Notes under the pieces: model-generated
What the model was told of the DNA's origin: nothing
The model's input: the letters and a program-made list of their open reading frames with translations, nothing else
Databases searched by the model: none
Part shown: one piece after another, positions 1 to 8,455 of the stretch
Numbering within the stretch: position 1 is the first letter of the stretch
Layout of the letters: the number at the start of each line of letters is the position of its first letter
Assembly: GCA_041687435.1 (NCBI GenBank)
Contig: JAWLBX010000005.1
Span: forward strand, 1 to 64,000
Source of the DNA: JACKII01 sp041687435
GTDB taxonomy: Bacteria > Pseudomonadota > Alphaproteobacteria > Bin95
Direction: 5' to 3'
Length of the DNA stretch: 64,000 nucleotides
Program-made: the position numbers and the translations under genes

Positions 1-14
1 TCGTAGCGTGCCAT
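1..14 (-). CDS. 5' end of a gene running off the left edge
   Basis: Reading leftward, an ATG whose first base is 14 is preceded, six bases away, by an AGGAGGA ribosome-binding site (21-27). Only four full codons (Met-Ala-Arg-Tyr) lie inside the window, so no function can be given. The gene would be transcribed in the same direction as the repeat membrane protein that ends at 72. Confidence 0.4.
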
Positions 15-71
15 GGACAATCCTCCTCTGACACGCTTGAATCCGATTTGCTCGACTTTGGGAATCCCCGA

Positions 72-1079
72 TTACCCGTTAATGAGTGCACGGCCTAGAC
101 ATCCATTCAAAGATGGCAATAAAACGAAGAATCCCAATACGATCACAGCTTGTGACGTAATTTGTATTATCCAAAATCCTCCGACCGCTTGCAAAATAAA
201 AAATGCAATTACCGGAACGATATAAGAAATGGATTCGGAATTTTTCTGTTTTAATTTTAATACTCTGATTCCAGCGCTAGCGAGAGCACCAGCAAGAGCG
301 ACTATGCCAGCGAGAACGCCAACGGTGCTGACAGCGCTAGCGAGAGCCATAGCGCCCGCACGATGGATAAGGACAGCAACAGCGACAGCCACAGCACCAA
401 CGATAACGACATTGATAGCGCCATATATAGCGCCAGGACCAGCGCCAACAATAACTACAGCACCAACGACAGCAACAGCGACAGCCCCAGCTTCAGCGAC
501 AGCGACAACGCCAATTTCAGCGCCAACTTCAGAGACAGCGACAGCGACAGAGACGGCAATAGTAACAGCAATAGCGACAGCAACAACGACACTATCAGCG
601 CGAGCAACAGTGCCAGCGCACGCGATAGCGGCAGCGCCAGCGATAATGACACCGATTAGATAGGCTGGAAGGCCCAGCCCAAACGCCAATCCCAAAACCG
701 CCTGCGTGTATGTGTTGCCCCGGCTCGGGAAAAGCGATTCTCCCATAATGGCTCCATCGCCGACGCCAAAACCCGCCAAAATGAAAAACACGGCCCAAGC
801 ATAGCCGAAGGCCGCTAGTAGAGAGAGCGCCCACGCCCGAGCGCTGCAGGAGGGGCCGTAAAAGCGCTGCAAACGCTGCAACCCCCATACGAGCGTTTTT
901 GCATACCGCGCCGTCGGCTTCTGCCGGATCCGCGCCACCGCCCGCTGCCGCTCGCTCGCCAGTTCCAGCAGATCGTCGCGCAACGCCCGCGTCGTGGTAC
1001 GGCGGGTGTGGAACAGGAAGGTGAACAGGGCAACCAGCGCGCCCGTAACAAACAGCACCGTCCGAATATCGTCGCCCAT
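72..1079 (-). CDS. Membrane protein with a long Ala-Val repeat
   Basis: A 335-residue protein of unknown function. An AGGAGGGG ribosome-binding site lies just upstream of the ATG. Residues 6-23 form a membrane segment followed by a basic, charged stretch (25-75). Further hydrophobic segments lie at about 82-106 and 127-152. Residues 160-270 are almost wholly Ala, Val, Gly and Ile in alternating AV pattern, and two more hydrophobic segments follow (286-325). The repeat uses GCT, GTC and GTT codons, and the 3' part (72-240) is AT-rich, unlike the GCC/GTG-rich neighbours, which suggests recent acquisition or local repeat expansion. All three hydrophobic flanks support the minus frame over the competing plus-strand frames. 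I recognise no family. Confidence 0.6.
   Translation of the reverse strand: MGDDIRTVLFVTGALVALFTFLFHTRRTTTRALRDDLLELASERQRAVARIRQKPTARYAKTLVWGLQRLQRFYGPSCSARAWALSLLAAFGYAWAVFFILAGFGVGDGAIMGESLFPSRGNTYTQAVLGLAFGLGLPAYLIGVIIAGAAAIACAGTVARADSVVVAVAIAVTIAVSVAVAVSEVGAEIGVVAVAEAGAVAVAVVGAVVIVGAGPGAIYGAINVVIVGAVAVAVAVLIHRAGAMALASAVSTVGVLAGIVALAGALASAGIRVLKLKQKNSESISYIVPVIAFFILQAVGGFWIIQITSQAVIVLGFFVLLPSLNGCLGRALING
290..640. repeat. Degenerate hexanucleotide-type repeat tract
   Basis: The plus strand reads as imperfect copies of AGCGAC/AGCAAC units, densest at 363-600. Because the unit is 6 bases and stop-free, reading frames on both strands stay open. The minus frame gives Ala-Val, and plus frames give Ser-Asp or Thr-Ala. 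Length change by whole units would keep the minus-strand gene in frame. Confidence 0.65.
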
Positions 1080-1113
1080 TGCCGCCCCCTCCTTGTGGTT
1101 CCCCGCTGCTGTC

Positions 1114-1824
1114 TCACCCGCCCTTGCGGGCTTTCCACTCCTGGTATTTCGCCAGGTTCTCCTCGTTCGGCGGGTAGGTGCCGGGGATTTTCGCGCCGTC
1201 CTTGACTTGGCTCAGGATGAACTGCTCGTGCAGTTCCTGCTCCAGCCCGCCCTGGGCCACCTCCTGCACCAGGGCCTGCGGAATGACGACGACGCCGTCA
1301 TTGTCGGCCACGATCCAGTCGCCGGGAATGACCGCGACGCCGCCGCAGCCGATCGGCACGTTCAGGTCGCCGTCGGAAAGGCTGGCCACGCTCGCCGGCG
1401 CCGCCGCACCCGGACACCAGACCGGAAGCTGGCTGGCGGTGACGCCGTCGGCATCGCGCACGCAGGCGTCGCTCACCAGCCCGGCAACGCCACGCACCCG
1501 CAGGCGTGTTGCCAGAATATCGCCCACCGCGGCGCCATCGGCCCGGCCCAGTGCATCCACCACCAGAATATGGCCCGGCGGGCATTCCTCGATCGCCCGG
1601 CGTTGGGCCAGGTCCGTGCGTTTCAGCACGTCCGGCCCGCTCAAATCCTCCCGCCCCGGAATGAAGCGCAGCGTGAAGGCCGGGCCGGCGATGCGTTCCT
1701 GACCATCCGCCAGCGGTTTCGGCCCGTACATCCAGACCTGGCGCAGGCCGCGCTTTAGCAATTGCATGGTTAATGTGGCGGTGGACACTTGCTTCAGCGT
1801 GGCGACAAGCTGGTCGTGGTTCAT
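1114..1824 (-). CDS. RraA-like / HMG aldolase-family protein
   Basis: A 236-residue protein of the RraA fold, which includes 4-hydroxy-4-methyl-2-oxoglutarate aldolases, oxaloacetate decarboxylases and the RNase E inhibitor RraA. The family signature is present: GDILATR at 101-107 and the Arg-Asp pair at 123-124 that binds substrate and metal in the aldolases. The start is the ATG at 1824, just after an AGGGGA ribosome-binding site; the frame is open further upstream but has no better site. It is divergent from the acyl-CoA dehydrogenase at 1933, and the catabolic setting favours an aldolase/decarboxylase role over RNA regulation. The exact substrate cannot be told. Confidence 0.85.
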   Translation of the reverse strand: MNHDQLVATLKQVSTATLTMQLLKRGLRQVWMYGPKPLADGQERIAGPAFTLRFIPGREDLSGPDVLKRTDLAQRRAIEECPPGHILVVDALGRADGAAVGDILATRLRVRGVAGLVSDACVRDADGVTASQLPVWCPGAAAPASVASLSDGDLNVPIGCGGVAVIPGDWIVADNDGVVVIPQALVQEVAQGGLEQELHEQFILSQVKDGAKIPGTYPPNEENLAKYQEWKARKGG

Positions 1825-1932
1825 GTGATCTTCCCCTTGGGCGCTATCGTAGGTACAAATGAGCCGAATAACCGATCGGATGCAATAAGCCGCCGCATTC
1901 GGCCAAACAATGGAACCTCTAGGAGCCGCACC

Positions 1933-3141
1933 ATGGATATGGCCTTTAATGCTGAAGACGAAGCCTGGCGCCAGGAAGTGCGCGCCTTTATGCGCGAAAA
2001 CCTGCCGCCGGCCGTTGCGCACAAGGTTCACAACGGTTTCGCCGTGACGCGTGAGGAAATCCGCGATTGGCACGCCAAGCTGTATGAGAAACGCTGGGTC
2101 GCGCCGAACTGGCCGGCGGAATGGGGCGGCCCGGACCCGGCATGGAGCGTCACCCAGAAATACATTTATGACGAAGAATCGACCCTGGCCGGCGCGCCGC
2201 GGCTAATCATGTTCGGCATCACCATGTGCGGCCCGGTGCTGATGCGCTATGGCACCGAGGCGCAGAAAAAAGAATTTCTGCCGAAAATCGTCTCCGGCGA
2301 ACGCACGTTCTGCCAGGGTTATTCCGAGCCGGGCAGCGGTTCCGATCTCGCCAGCCTGAAAATGCAGGCCAAGCGGGACGGTGACGATTTCGTGCTGAAC
2401 GGCCAGAAGATCTGGACCACGTCGGCGCACATGGCCGACTGGATTTTCTGCCTGGTCCGCACCTCCAACACCGGCAAACGCCAGGAAGGCATCACCTTCA
2501 TTCTGGTGGATATGAACACGCCCGGCGTTGAGGTGAAGCCGCTCATCACCATCGAGGGCACCCGCGAAGTGAACGAGGTGTTCTTCAGCGATGTGCGCGT
2601 CCCGGCCGCGAACGTGATCGGCGAGGTCGACGATGGCTGGTCCGTCGCCAAATACCTGCTCGGGCACGAGCGCATGGGCGGCGGTGCCTTGGGCGGCCTG
2701 AAGAAGTCTCTGGAACAGTTAAAAAAAATCGCCCGGGAAGAGCCGGGCGATGGCGATGGCAAGCTGATCGAGAGCCCGGATTTCGCCCGCAAGGTGTCTG
2801 AGGTCGAAATCGAACTGATGACCCTGGAGGTGCAGATGCTGCGCCTGCTCGCCAAGATGAGCGCGGATGCGGAAATGGGCCTGGAAGCCTCCATGATCAA
2901 AATCCGCCGCTCGGAGATCATCCAGCGCCTTTCCGAACTGAAGATGGAAGCGGTCGGGTACTACGCAAATCCGTTCGTCCTCGGCGCGATGGAGCATGGC
3001 TGGAACGAGGAGCCGATCGGCGGCGCGGACTATATCAACGCGCTGGCGGCGCAGTATTTCAACAACCGCAAGCACTCGATCTTCGCCGGCTCGAACGAAA
3101 TCCAGCACAACATCATCGCCAAACGGGTGCTGGGCCTTTAG
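1933..3141 (+). CDS. Acyl-CoA dehydrogenase family protein
   Basis: A 402-residue flavoprotein predicted to introduce an alpha,beta double bond into an acyl-CoA. The FAD/substrate signature CQGYSEPGSGSDL lies at 127-139, the KIWTTSA strand at 159-165, and the C-terminal IFAGSNEIQ motif closes the fold. The Glu that serves as base in MCAD-type enzymes is Ala here (IFAG), while a HER motif with Glu246 sits where IVD/LCAD-type enzymes carry their base; that assignment is inference. AGGAGCC precedes the chosen ATG at 1933; earlier in-frame starts lack a ribosome-binding site. It is closely similar to the gene at 6724, and the two flank the TRAP transporter, suggesting a shared substrate pathway. 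Confidence 0.92.
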   Translation: MDMAFNAEDEAWRQEVRAFMRENLPPAVAHKVHNGFAVTREEIRDWHAKLYEKRWVAPNWPAEWGGPDPAWSVTQKYIYDEESTLAGAPRLIMFGITMCGPVLMRYGTEAQKKEFLPKIVSGERTFCQGYSEPGSGSDLASLKMQAKRDGDDFVLNGQKIWTTSAHMADWIFCLVRTSNTGKRQEGITFILVDMNTPGVEVKPLITIEGTREVNEVFFSDVRVPAANVIGEVDDGWSVAKYLLGHERMGGGALGGLKKSLEQLKKIAREEPGDGDGKLIESPDFARKVSEVEIELMTLEVQMLRLLAKMSADAEMGLEASMIKIRRSEIIQRLSELKMEAVGYYANPFVLGAMEHGWNEEPIGGADYINALAAQYFNNRKHSIFAGSNEIQHNIIAKRVLGL

Positions 3142-3226
3142 GGCGCGATCAGGCATCCTGCGACAATCGCCGCTTGAGCCCGCGGCAAAAACGTGATTGA
3201 AATTATGCGTTCGGCGCCTACCAGCT

Positions 3227-3247
3227 ATGCGTCGGACGCATTTCTTT
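3227..3247 (+). terminator. Possible weak terminator hairpin
   Basis: ATGCGT and ACGCAT (3227-3232 / 3236-3241) pair around a 3-base loop, followed by a T-rich stretch. It lies between the acyl-CoA dehydrogenase and dctP. The rest of 3142-3313 shows nothing else clear. The stem is only 6 bp, so this is a weak call. Confidence 0.3.
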
Positions 3248-3313
3248 TGGCGTGCAAACACGGTTTGGAGTGTGCACCAGCAGTTAGCCAACATTTTTCA
3301 TTTGGGAGGAACG

Positions 3314-4363
3314 ATGCGCCTAAATACCATGGTGAAAAGCCTTGCGGTAGTCGCGGTCGCGGCCATGACAATGTCAGCGGTTGGGGAAGCGGAAGCGCGG
3401 GTCAACATGAAGATCCATTCCGCTTATGGCCGCAATCTGTTCGTCATTGGGCCGGGGCCATACAATGTCGCCGACGCGATGGAAAAAATGTCGGATGGCG
3501 AAGTCCGGATGAAGATTTTCGCGCCGGGCGCCCTGGTGCCGGGAACCAAATACTATGACCCGGTTTCCGCCGGCTCCATCGACGGTGCCTGGGGCACGCC
3601 CGGTTTCGACGTGCACAAGAATTTCGCCTATGCCTTCTTTGCCTCGGTGCCGTTCGGTCCGCGTGCGGGCGAATACCTGGCATGGATGCGCCATGGCGGC
3701 GGCCAGGAAATGGCGGAAGAGATGTATGCGCGCGATAACATCAAGTTCTTCGTCTGTAACATCATCCCACCTGAATCTTCCGGCTGGTTCCGGAAGGAGA
3801 TCAATGGCATTGCCGACCTGCAGGGCATGAAAATGCGGTTCTTTGGCCTGGGCGCCAAGGTGATGGAGAAATTCGGCGTCTCCACGCAGTTGCTGGCGGC
3901 GGGCGATATCTACCCGGCGCTGGAACTGGGCTCCATCGACGCGACGGAATTCTCCATGCCGGCCATCGACCGTGACCTGGGCTTCTACCAGATCGCCAAG
4001 CACAACTATTTCCCCGGCTGGCACCAGCAATCCACCATCGGCTCGCTGCTGCTGAACATGGATTCGTACAACAAGCTGTCTGATCCGCAGAAGGTCATGC
4101 TGGAGCAGGCATGCCAGGCACAGACACTGCGCGGCTTTGCCGAAGGTGAGGCCGGTCAGGCCGAAGCCATGGCCTTCCACGAATCCAAGGGCGTGCAGAT
4201 CCATCGGTGGAGCGACGATGTTCTGGCCGAATTCGAGAAGGCCTGGTTCGCGGTGATCGAAGAGGAGATCAAGGAGAGCGAAGACGCCCAGCGGATTTGG
4301 GAATCCTACTCCTCCTTCCGCGATACCTACGAAATCTGGCGCGAGAACGGTTATCTGAATTAG
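3314..4363 (+). CDS. dctP: TRAP transporter substrate-binding protein (DctP family)
   Basis: A 349-residue periplasmic binding protein that delivers an organic acid to the DctQM permease. The start is the ATG at 3314 behind a GGGAGGA ribosome-binding site. A signal peptide covers residues 1-28, with likely cleavage after AEA. The mature part carries the DctP-type stretch IADLQGMKMRFFG, which contributes the ligand-binding arginine region in the family. It is first in the operon with dctQ and dctM. A hairpin directly after the stop (4370-4408) may favour a high level of this subunit over the permease. Ligand is unknown; neighbouring acyl-CoA dehydrogenases suggest a carboxylic acid. Confidence 0.92.
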   Translation: MRLNTMVKSLAVVAVAAMTMSAVGEAEARVNMKIHSAYGRNLFVIGPGPYNVADAMEKMSDGEVRMKIFAPGALVPGTKYYDPVSAGSIDGAWGTPGFDVHKNFAYAFFASVPFGPRAGEYLAWMRHGGGQEMAEEMYARDNIKFFVCNIIPPESSGWFRKEINGIADLQGMKMRFFGLGAKVMEKFGVSTQLLAAGDIYPALELGSIDATEFSMPAIDRDLGFYQIAKHNYFPGWHQQSTIGSLLLNMDSYNKLSDPQKVMLEQACQAQTLRGFAEGEAGQAEAMAFHESKGVQIHRWSDDVLAEFEKAWFAVIEEEIKESEDAQRIWESYSSFRDTYEIWRENGYLN

Positions 4364-4369
4364 CGCTCA

Positions 4370-4412
4370 GCCAAGGCCAGTCTTTCCATCGGGAAGCCTG
4401 GCCTTGGCATTT
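4370..4412 (+). terminator. Intercistronic hairpin between dctP and dctQ
   Basis: An 11-bp perfect stem (4370-4380 with 4398-4408) encloses a 17-base loop and is followed by ATTTTG. Placed straight after the dctP stop and before the permease genes, it fits a partial terminator or mRNA-stabilising element that sets more binding protein than permease. The short T-run argues for partial rather than full termination. Confidence 0.6.
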
Positions 4413-4523
4413 TGTGCCAGAGAGTGCGGGGCATTCCGCCCCATCGCCCTGGCGCAATTCGCAAGTTCCCGTCTACCGTAAATAATTCAGATCGCGGTCA
4501 CCTCAAGCGGCCGCGGCACCAGG

Positions 4524-5255
4524 GTGGAAATGACTATGCGGCAAATGCTCGATATCGCGGATTCGATTGAACGGATTCCGCAATTCTTTGGCCGGCTGGG
4601 TTCGTGGCTGATCATTCCGCTGATTACCATCATCATGTTCGATGTGCTGACGCGGAAACTGTTCGGCGGCGCGATCCAGCAATGGATCCAAGCCGGTCCG
4701 TTGTATGAAGTGCTGTCACCGACCAAGCTGCAGGAATGGGAATGGCATCTGCATGGCGCCCTGTTCATGCTGGCGATCGGCTTTTCCTACACCATGAACG
4801 CCCACGTCCGGGTTGACGTGCTGCGGGAAAAGGCCAGCGACCGGAAACAGGCATGGATCGAACTGATCGGCATCCTGATTTTCCTGATCCCCTACACTGT
4901 CACCATCGGCATTCTGTCTCTGAATTTCATCCTCCGCTCCTATGGCTCCGACGAGGCGTCGGCAGCGATGACGGGCCTGTCCCACCGCTGGATCATCAAG
5001 TCATTTCTGCTGATTTCCCTGTTTCTGGTCCTTTTGGCCGGCATCTCCACGCTGCTGCGGCAGATCGTGTACCTGTTCGGGCCTGAACATCTGCGCGGCG
5101 ACGTGAAGATGAACATGCTGACCTCCGCCGTCGCGGAACACCTGCCGCATCTCGACGACGAGGACGTGTACGGCCCCGGGCACACGCTGGAAGAAGACCT
5201 GGAGCACGCCGACGAGGAAGTCGGCGACGAGACCCATCCGGAAATCAAATACTAA
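4524..5255 (+). CDS. dctQ: TRAP transporter small permease (DctQ family)
   Basis: A protein of about 243 residues with four hydrophobic segments (about 24-44, 76-94, 110-136, 158-182), the topology of DctQ small subunits, which associate with DctM in the inner membrane. It ends in a long acidic tail (about 205-243). Start is uncertain: GTG at 4524, ATG at 4530 and ATG at 4536 are all in frame and none has a strong ribosome-binding site; the earliest is listed. It is followed 30 bases later by dctM. Confidence 0.88.
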   Translation: MEMTMRQMLDIADSIERIPQFFGRLGSWLIIPLITIIMFDVLTRKLFGGAIQQWIQAGPLYEVLSPTKLQEWEWHLHGALFMLAIGFSYTMNAHVRVDVLREKASDRKQAWIELIGILIFLIPYTVTIGILSLNFILRSYGSDEASAAMTGLSHRWIIKSFLLISLFLVLLAGISTLLRQIVYLFGPEHLRGDVKMNMLTSAVAEHLPHLDDEDVYGPGHTLEEDLEHADEEVGDETHPEIKY

Positions 5256-5285
5256 GCCACGGCGACGCGGAAGGAATACGCACCC

Positions 5286-6650
5286 ATGTACTGGGAAGAT
5301 TATCTACCGGTGATGATGTTCTTGGGCCTTGCCTTTGGCCTGTTTTCCGGCATTCCGGTCGCTTTTGTCGTCGGCGGCATTGGCCTGCTGTTCGGCTTCA
5401 TCGGCTGGTATTTCGACATGTTCGCGATCATGGAGTTCTTCAACATACCCGTCCGCATCTGGGGCGGCGCGGTAGAAAACTTGGTTTTGGTCGCGGTTCC
5501 GTGCTTCATCTTTATGGGCACGATGCTGGAGCGATCGGGCGTCGCGCAGGATCTGCTGGAAATTCTTGACGTCCTGCTGAAAAAGGTGCCTGGCGGCCTT
5601 GCCATGTCGGTGACCTTGATGGGTACGATCATGGCGGCAACCACGGGCATTATCGGCGCGTCTGTCGTCATGATGACGCTGATGGCGCTGCCAACCATGC
5701 TGCGGGCCGGCTACGCCAAGAGCCTGTCGACCGGCACGATCGCAGCCTCTGCAACGCTCGGCATCCTGATCCCGCCCAGCATTATGCTGGTGATCATGGC
5801 CGATCTGCTGTCGCTGTCGGTTGGCAACCTGTTCCTGGGCGCGATCTTCCCAGGGCTGCTGCTGTCTGGCCTGTACATGGTCTATATCTGCGTCATCGCC
5901 AACGTGAAGCCGAGCATGGCGCCACGGGTGCAGGACGACTCTTTGATTGCCTCGCACGGGTCCAAGAGCAAGATGGTGCTGAAGGGCTTCGTGCCGCCAG
6001 TATTCCTGATGGTGCTGGTGCTGGGGTCGATCTTCGCAGGCTGGGCCACCCCGACCGAGGCAGCGGGCGTGGGCGCGTTCGGTGCGGTTTTGCTGACCAT
6101 CTTCAACGGCCGGATGACCGGTACCGTTCTGCGCGAGGTCAGCGAGCGCACGGCGCTGATCTGCGGGATGATTTTCTTCATCTTCATGGGCGCGACCGCG
6201 TTTTCCTACGTGTTCCGCTCGCTGGGCGGTGAGGACATCATCATCCACGGGATCGAGGCGCTGGGCTTTGGTGCCTGGGGCATTCTGATCGTGCTGATGG
6301 CGACGATCTTCATTCTCGGCTTCTTCTTCGACTTCATTGAGATCACGCTGATCGTGCTGCCGGTGTTTGCGCCGGTGGTGGCGCTGCTGGATTTCGGCGA
6401 TCACGTCATGGGCCGGGATGTGGCCTATTGGTTTGCGTTGCTGGTTGCGGTGAACCTGCAAACCTCGTTCCTGACGCCACCATTCGGGTTTGCGCTATTC
6501 TATATGAAGGGCGTGGCGCCCAGTTCTGTGAAGATTCAGGATATCTACGCCGGTATCATCCCGTTCGTCGGCTTGCAGGTGATCGGCCTGTCCATCGTGA
6601 TTGCCTTCCCGGGCGTCGCGCTCTGGCTGCCAAACACGCTGCTGAATTAG
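5286..6650 (+). CDS. dctM: TRAP transporter large permease (DctM family)
   Basis: A 454-residue polytopic membrane protein with the Gly/Ala-rich transmembrane segments and helical hairpins of DctM, the channel subunit that couples sodium or proton entry to substrate uptake. It has the characteristic GILIPPSIMLVIM stretch (near residue 158) and the PTEAAGVGAFGA motif (near 257), both typical of the family. AAGGAA precedes the ATG. It closes the dctPQM operon; a strong terminator begins 32 bases after the stop. Confidence 0.93.
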   Translation: MYWEDYLPVMMFLGLAFGLFSGIPVAFVVGGIGLLFGFIGWYFDMFAIMEFFNIPVRIWGGAVENLVLVAVPCFIFMGTMLERSGVAQDLLEILDVLLKKVPGGLAMSVTLMGTIMAATTGIIGASVVMMTLMALPTMLRAGYAKSLSTGTIAASATLGILIPPSIMLVIMADLLSLSVGNLFLGAIFPGLLLSGLYMVYICVIANVKPSMAPRVQDDSLIASHGSKSKMVLKGFVPPVFLMVLVLGSIFAGWATPTEAAGVGAFGAVLLTIFNGRMTGTVLREVSERTALICGMIFFIFMGATAFSYVFRSLGGEDIIIHGIEALGFGAWGILIVLMATIFILGFFFDFIEITLIVLPVFAPVVALLDFGDHVMGRDVAYWFALLVAVNLQTSFLTPPFGFALFYMKGVAPSSVKIQDIYAGIIPFVGLQVIGLSIVIAFPGVALWLPNTLLN

Positions 6651-6681
6651 AAAGGCTGGATTAGCCAGACAGGCTGGCATA

Positions 6682-6722
6682 GGCTCCGGGGAACCCGAAC
6701 ACCGTTCCCCGGAGCCTTTTTT
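6682..6722 (+). terminator. Rho-independent terminator of the dctPQM operon
   Basis: A perfect 13-bp stem (6682-6694 with 6704-6716), 9-base loop and six T (6717-6722). It ends one base before the ATG of the next gene. Its 3' arm holds the GGAG (6711-6714) that is the only visible ribosome-binding site for that gene, so the hairpin may both end dctM transcripts and hide the ribosome site in read-through RNA. Confidence 0.88.
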
Positions 6723-6723
6723 C

Positions 6724-7920
6724 ATGGATCTGCGCTTCACCGCCGAAGAACAAGCCTTCCGCGCCAAAATCCGGGCGTGGACTGCCGAAAACCTGCCGGC
6801 CGACATCAAGGACAAGGTCGACCGCGGTATCGAGCTGGAGCGCGACGACTATGCGCGCTGGATGAAAATCCTGTCCGGCGCCGGCTGGATCGCCCCGAAC
6901 TGGGATCAGAAGGACGGTGGCCCCGGTTTCAGCCTGGCGGAGAAATACATTTTCGAGGAAGAGCTGTTCGCCGCCCACGCGCCGCGCACCGTCCATTTCG
7001 GCACCCGCATGGTCGGCCCCGTGCTGCTGGCCTACGGCACGCCGGAACAGCGCCAGAAATACCTGCCTAAGATCCTGACCAGCGAGGAAATCTGGTGCCA
7101 GGGTTATAGCGAGCCGGGCAGCGGCTCCGACCTGGCATCGCTGAAGACGACGGCGGTGCGCGATGGCGACCACTATGTTGTGAACGGTACCAAAATCTGG
7201 ACCAGCTATGCCCACTGCGCCGACCGCATGTTCGCGCTGGTGCGCACCGACAACACCGGCAAGAAGCAGGAAGGCATCACCTGCCTGCTGATCGACCTGT
7301 CGCTGCCGGGCATCACCATCAACCCGATCATCACGCTGGACGGCCGCCATTCCTTCAACCAGGAATTCTTCGACGATGTGCGGGTGCCGGTTGCGGACCG
7401 CGTTGGCGAGGAGGGCCAGGGCTGGAGCATCGCGAAATACCTGCTGGGGCACGAACGCTCGAATGCGTCCTATGTCTCCATCAACAAGCGCAATCTGGTG
7501 AAGTTGAAGGCGATTGCCGCCGATCAGGAGATGGATGGCCGCCCGCTGGCGGAAAGCGAGGAGTTCAAGCAGCTGATCGCCGATGCGGAAATCGCGTTGG
7601 AAACGCTGTCCGTCACCTCTCTGCGCCAGCTTGCGAATGCCAGCGCGGACAAGCCAGTGGGGCCGGAAGCCAGCGTTCTGAAAATGCGCACCGGTGACGT
7701 GTTCCAGCGCATCCACGAGCTGATGATGATGGCTGGCGGCTACAGCGCCCAGCCCTATGTGCAGGAGGCGATCCGCGGCGGCTGGAACGAGGAGCCTGTC
7801 GGCCCCGACTATCTGTTCCGCATGGCGCCGGACTATTTCGAGGCGCGTGCCATGTCCATCGCCGGCGGCAGCCATGAGGTGCAGAAGAACATCATCGCCA
7901 AGGCGATGCTGGGCCTCTGA
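6724..7920 (+). CDS. Acyl-CoA dehydrogenase family protein (second copy)
   Basis: A 398-residue paralogue of the protein at 1933. It shares the CQGYSEPGSGSDL signature (125-137), KIWTSYA (157-163), LGHER with Glu244, and the C-terminal AGGSHEVQ; the MCAD-type base position is Gly here. Predicted to oxidise an acyl-CoA using FAD and pass electrons to ETF. The ATG at 6724 matches the usual family N-terminus (MDLRFTAEE) but sits one base after a terminator T-tract, so the ribosome site lies in the terminator stem. It probably needs either read-through with hairpin opening or a promoter inside the hairpin region. Confidence 0.92.
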   Translation: MDLRFTAEEQAFRAKIRAWTAENLPADIKDKVDRGIELERDDYARWMKILSGAGWIAPNWDQKDGGPGFSLAEKYIFEEELFAAHAPRTVHFGTRMVGPVLLAYGTPEQRQKYLPKILTSEEIWCQGYSEPGSGSDLASLKTTAVRDGDHYVVNGTKIWTSYAHCADRMFALVRTDNTGKKQEGITCLLIDLSLPGITINPIITLDGRHSFNQEFFDDVRVPVADRVGEEGQGWSIAKYLLGHERSNASYVSINKRNLVKLKAIAADQEMDGRPLAESEEFKQLIADAEIALETLSVTSLRQLANASADKPVGPEASVLKMRTGDVFQRIHELMMMAGGYSAQPYVQEAIRGGWNEEPVGPDYLFRMAPDYFEARAMSIAGGSHEVQKNIIAKAMLGL

Positions 7921-7943
7921 CCGGCTGGGAGCGGCATTCAGAC

Positions 7944-8420
7944 GTGACGATCCTCTATATCGATGCCGATGCCTGCCCGGTGAAGGCGGAGGCGCTGCGT
8001 GTGGCGGAGCGGCACGGGCTGAAGGTGCGCGTTGTCTCCAACGGCGGCCTGCGCCCCAGCCCGCACCCGTTGGTCGAGACGGTGGTTGTCGCACATGGCG
8101 CCGATGCCGCCGACCAATGGATTGCCGACCGCATCGGCGGTGGCGATATCTGTGTGACCGGCGACATTCAGTTGGCCTTGCGCTGCATCGATGCCGGCGG
8201 CGAAGCGATCAATCACAATGGCGAGGTGTTCACGAAGGCGAATATCGGCAACCGGATGGCGATGCGCGACCTGATGGCCGATATCCGCGCCGCCAACCCG
8301 CTGGCGGCTGGCGGCAGCGGCCGGTCTTTCTCGAAGGCCGACCGCTCGCGCTTTCTGAACGGGCTGGAACGGCTGATCCAGCAGGCCAAGCGACGCCCGC
8401 CGCCGCCACCGCCGCGCTGA
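7944..8420 (+). CDS. YaiI/YqxD family protein (UPF0178)
   Basis: A 158-residue protein of the UPF0178/DUF188 family, related to the NYN/PIN-like nuclease fold. The conserved IDADACPVK lies at 5-13 and acidic residues typical of the family follow (GDICVTGDIQLA at about 66-77). It starts with GTG, preceded by GGGAGC 12 bases upstream; the next in-frame start would delete the family core. The tail is Arg/Pro-rich. Biological role is not established for the family. Confidence 0.88.
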   Translation: MTILYIDADACPVKAEALRVAERHGLKVRVVSNGGLRPSPHPLVETVVVAHGADAADQWIADRIGGGDICVTGDIQLALRCIDAGGEAINHNGEVFTKANIGNRMAMRDLMADIRAANPLAAGGSGRSFSKADRSRFLNGLERLIQQAKRRPPPPPPR

Positions 8421-8455
8421 GGCGGAAAAGCCGGGGAGAGCCGGGCCGCCCGGCG

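Noticed and set aside
363..659. Plus-strand Ser-Asp repeat ORF resembling Sdr-type surface proteins
   Set aside because: It is another frame of the hexanucleotide tract. It has no ribosome site, signal peptide or anchor, while the minus frame has a strong site and matching membrane segments on both sides.
229..663. Plus-strand Thr-Ala repeat ORF
   Set aside because: Stop-free only because of the repeat; no ribosome-binding site and no flanking coding signal.
1825..2073. Longer N-terminus for the RraA-like protein
   Set aside because: The extra 83 residues lie antisense to the acyl-CoA dehydrogenase start, have no ribosome site and exceed family length.
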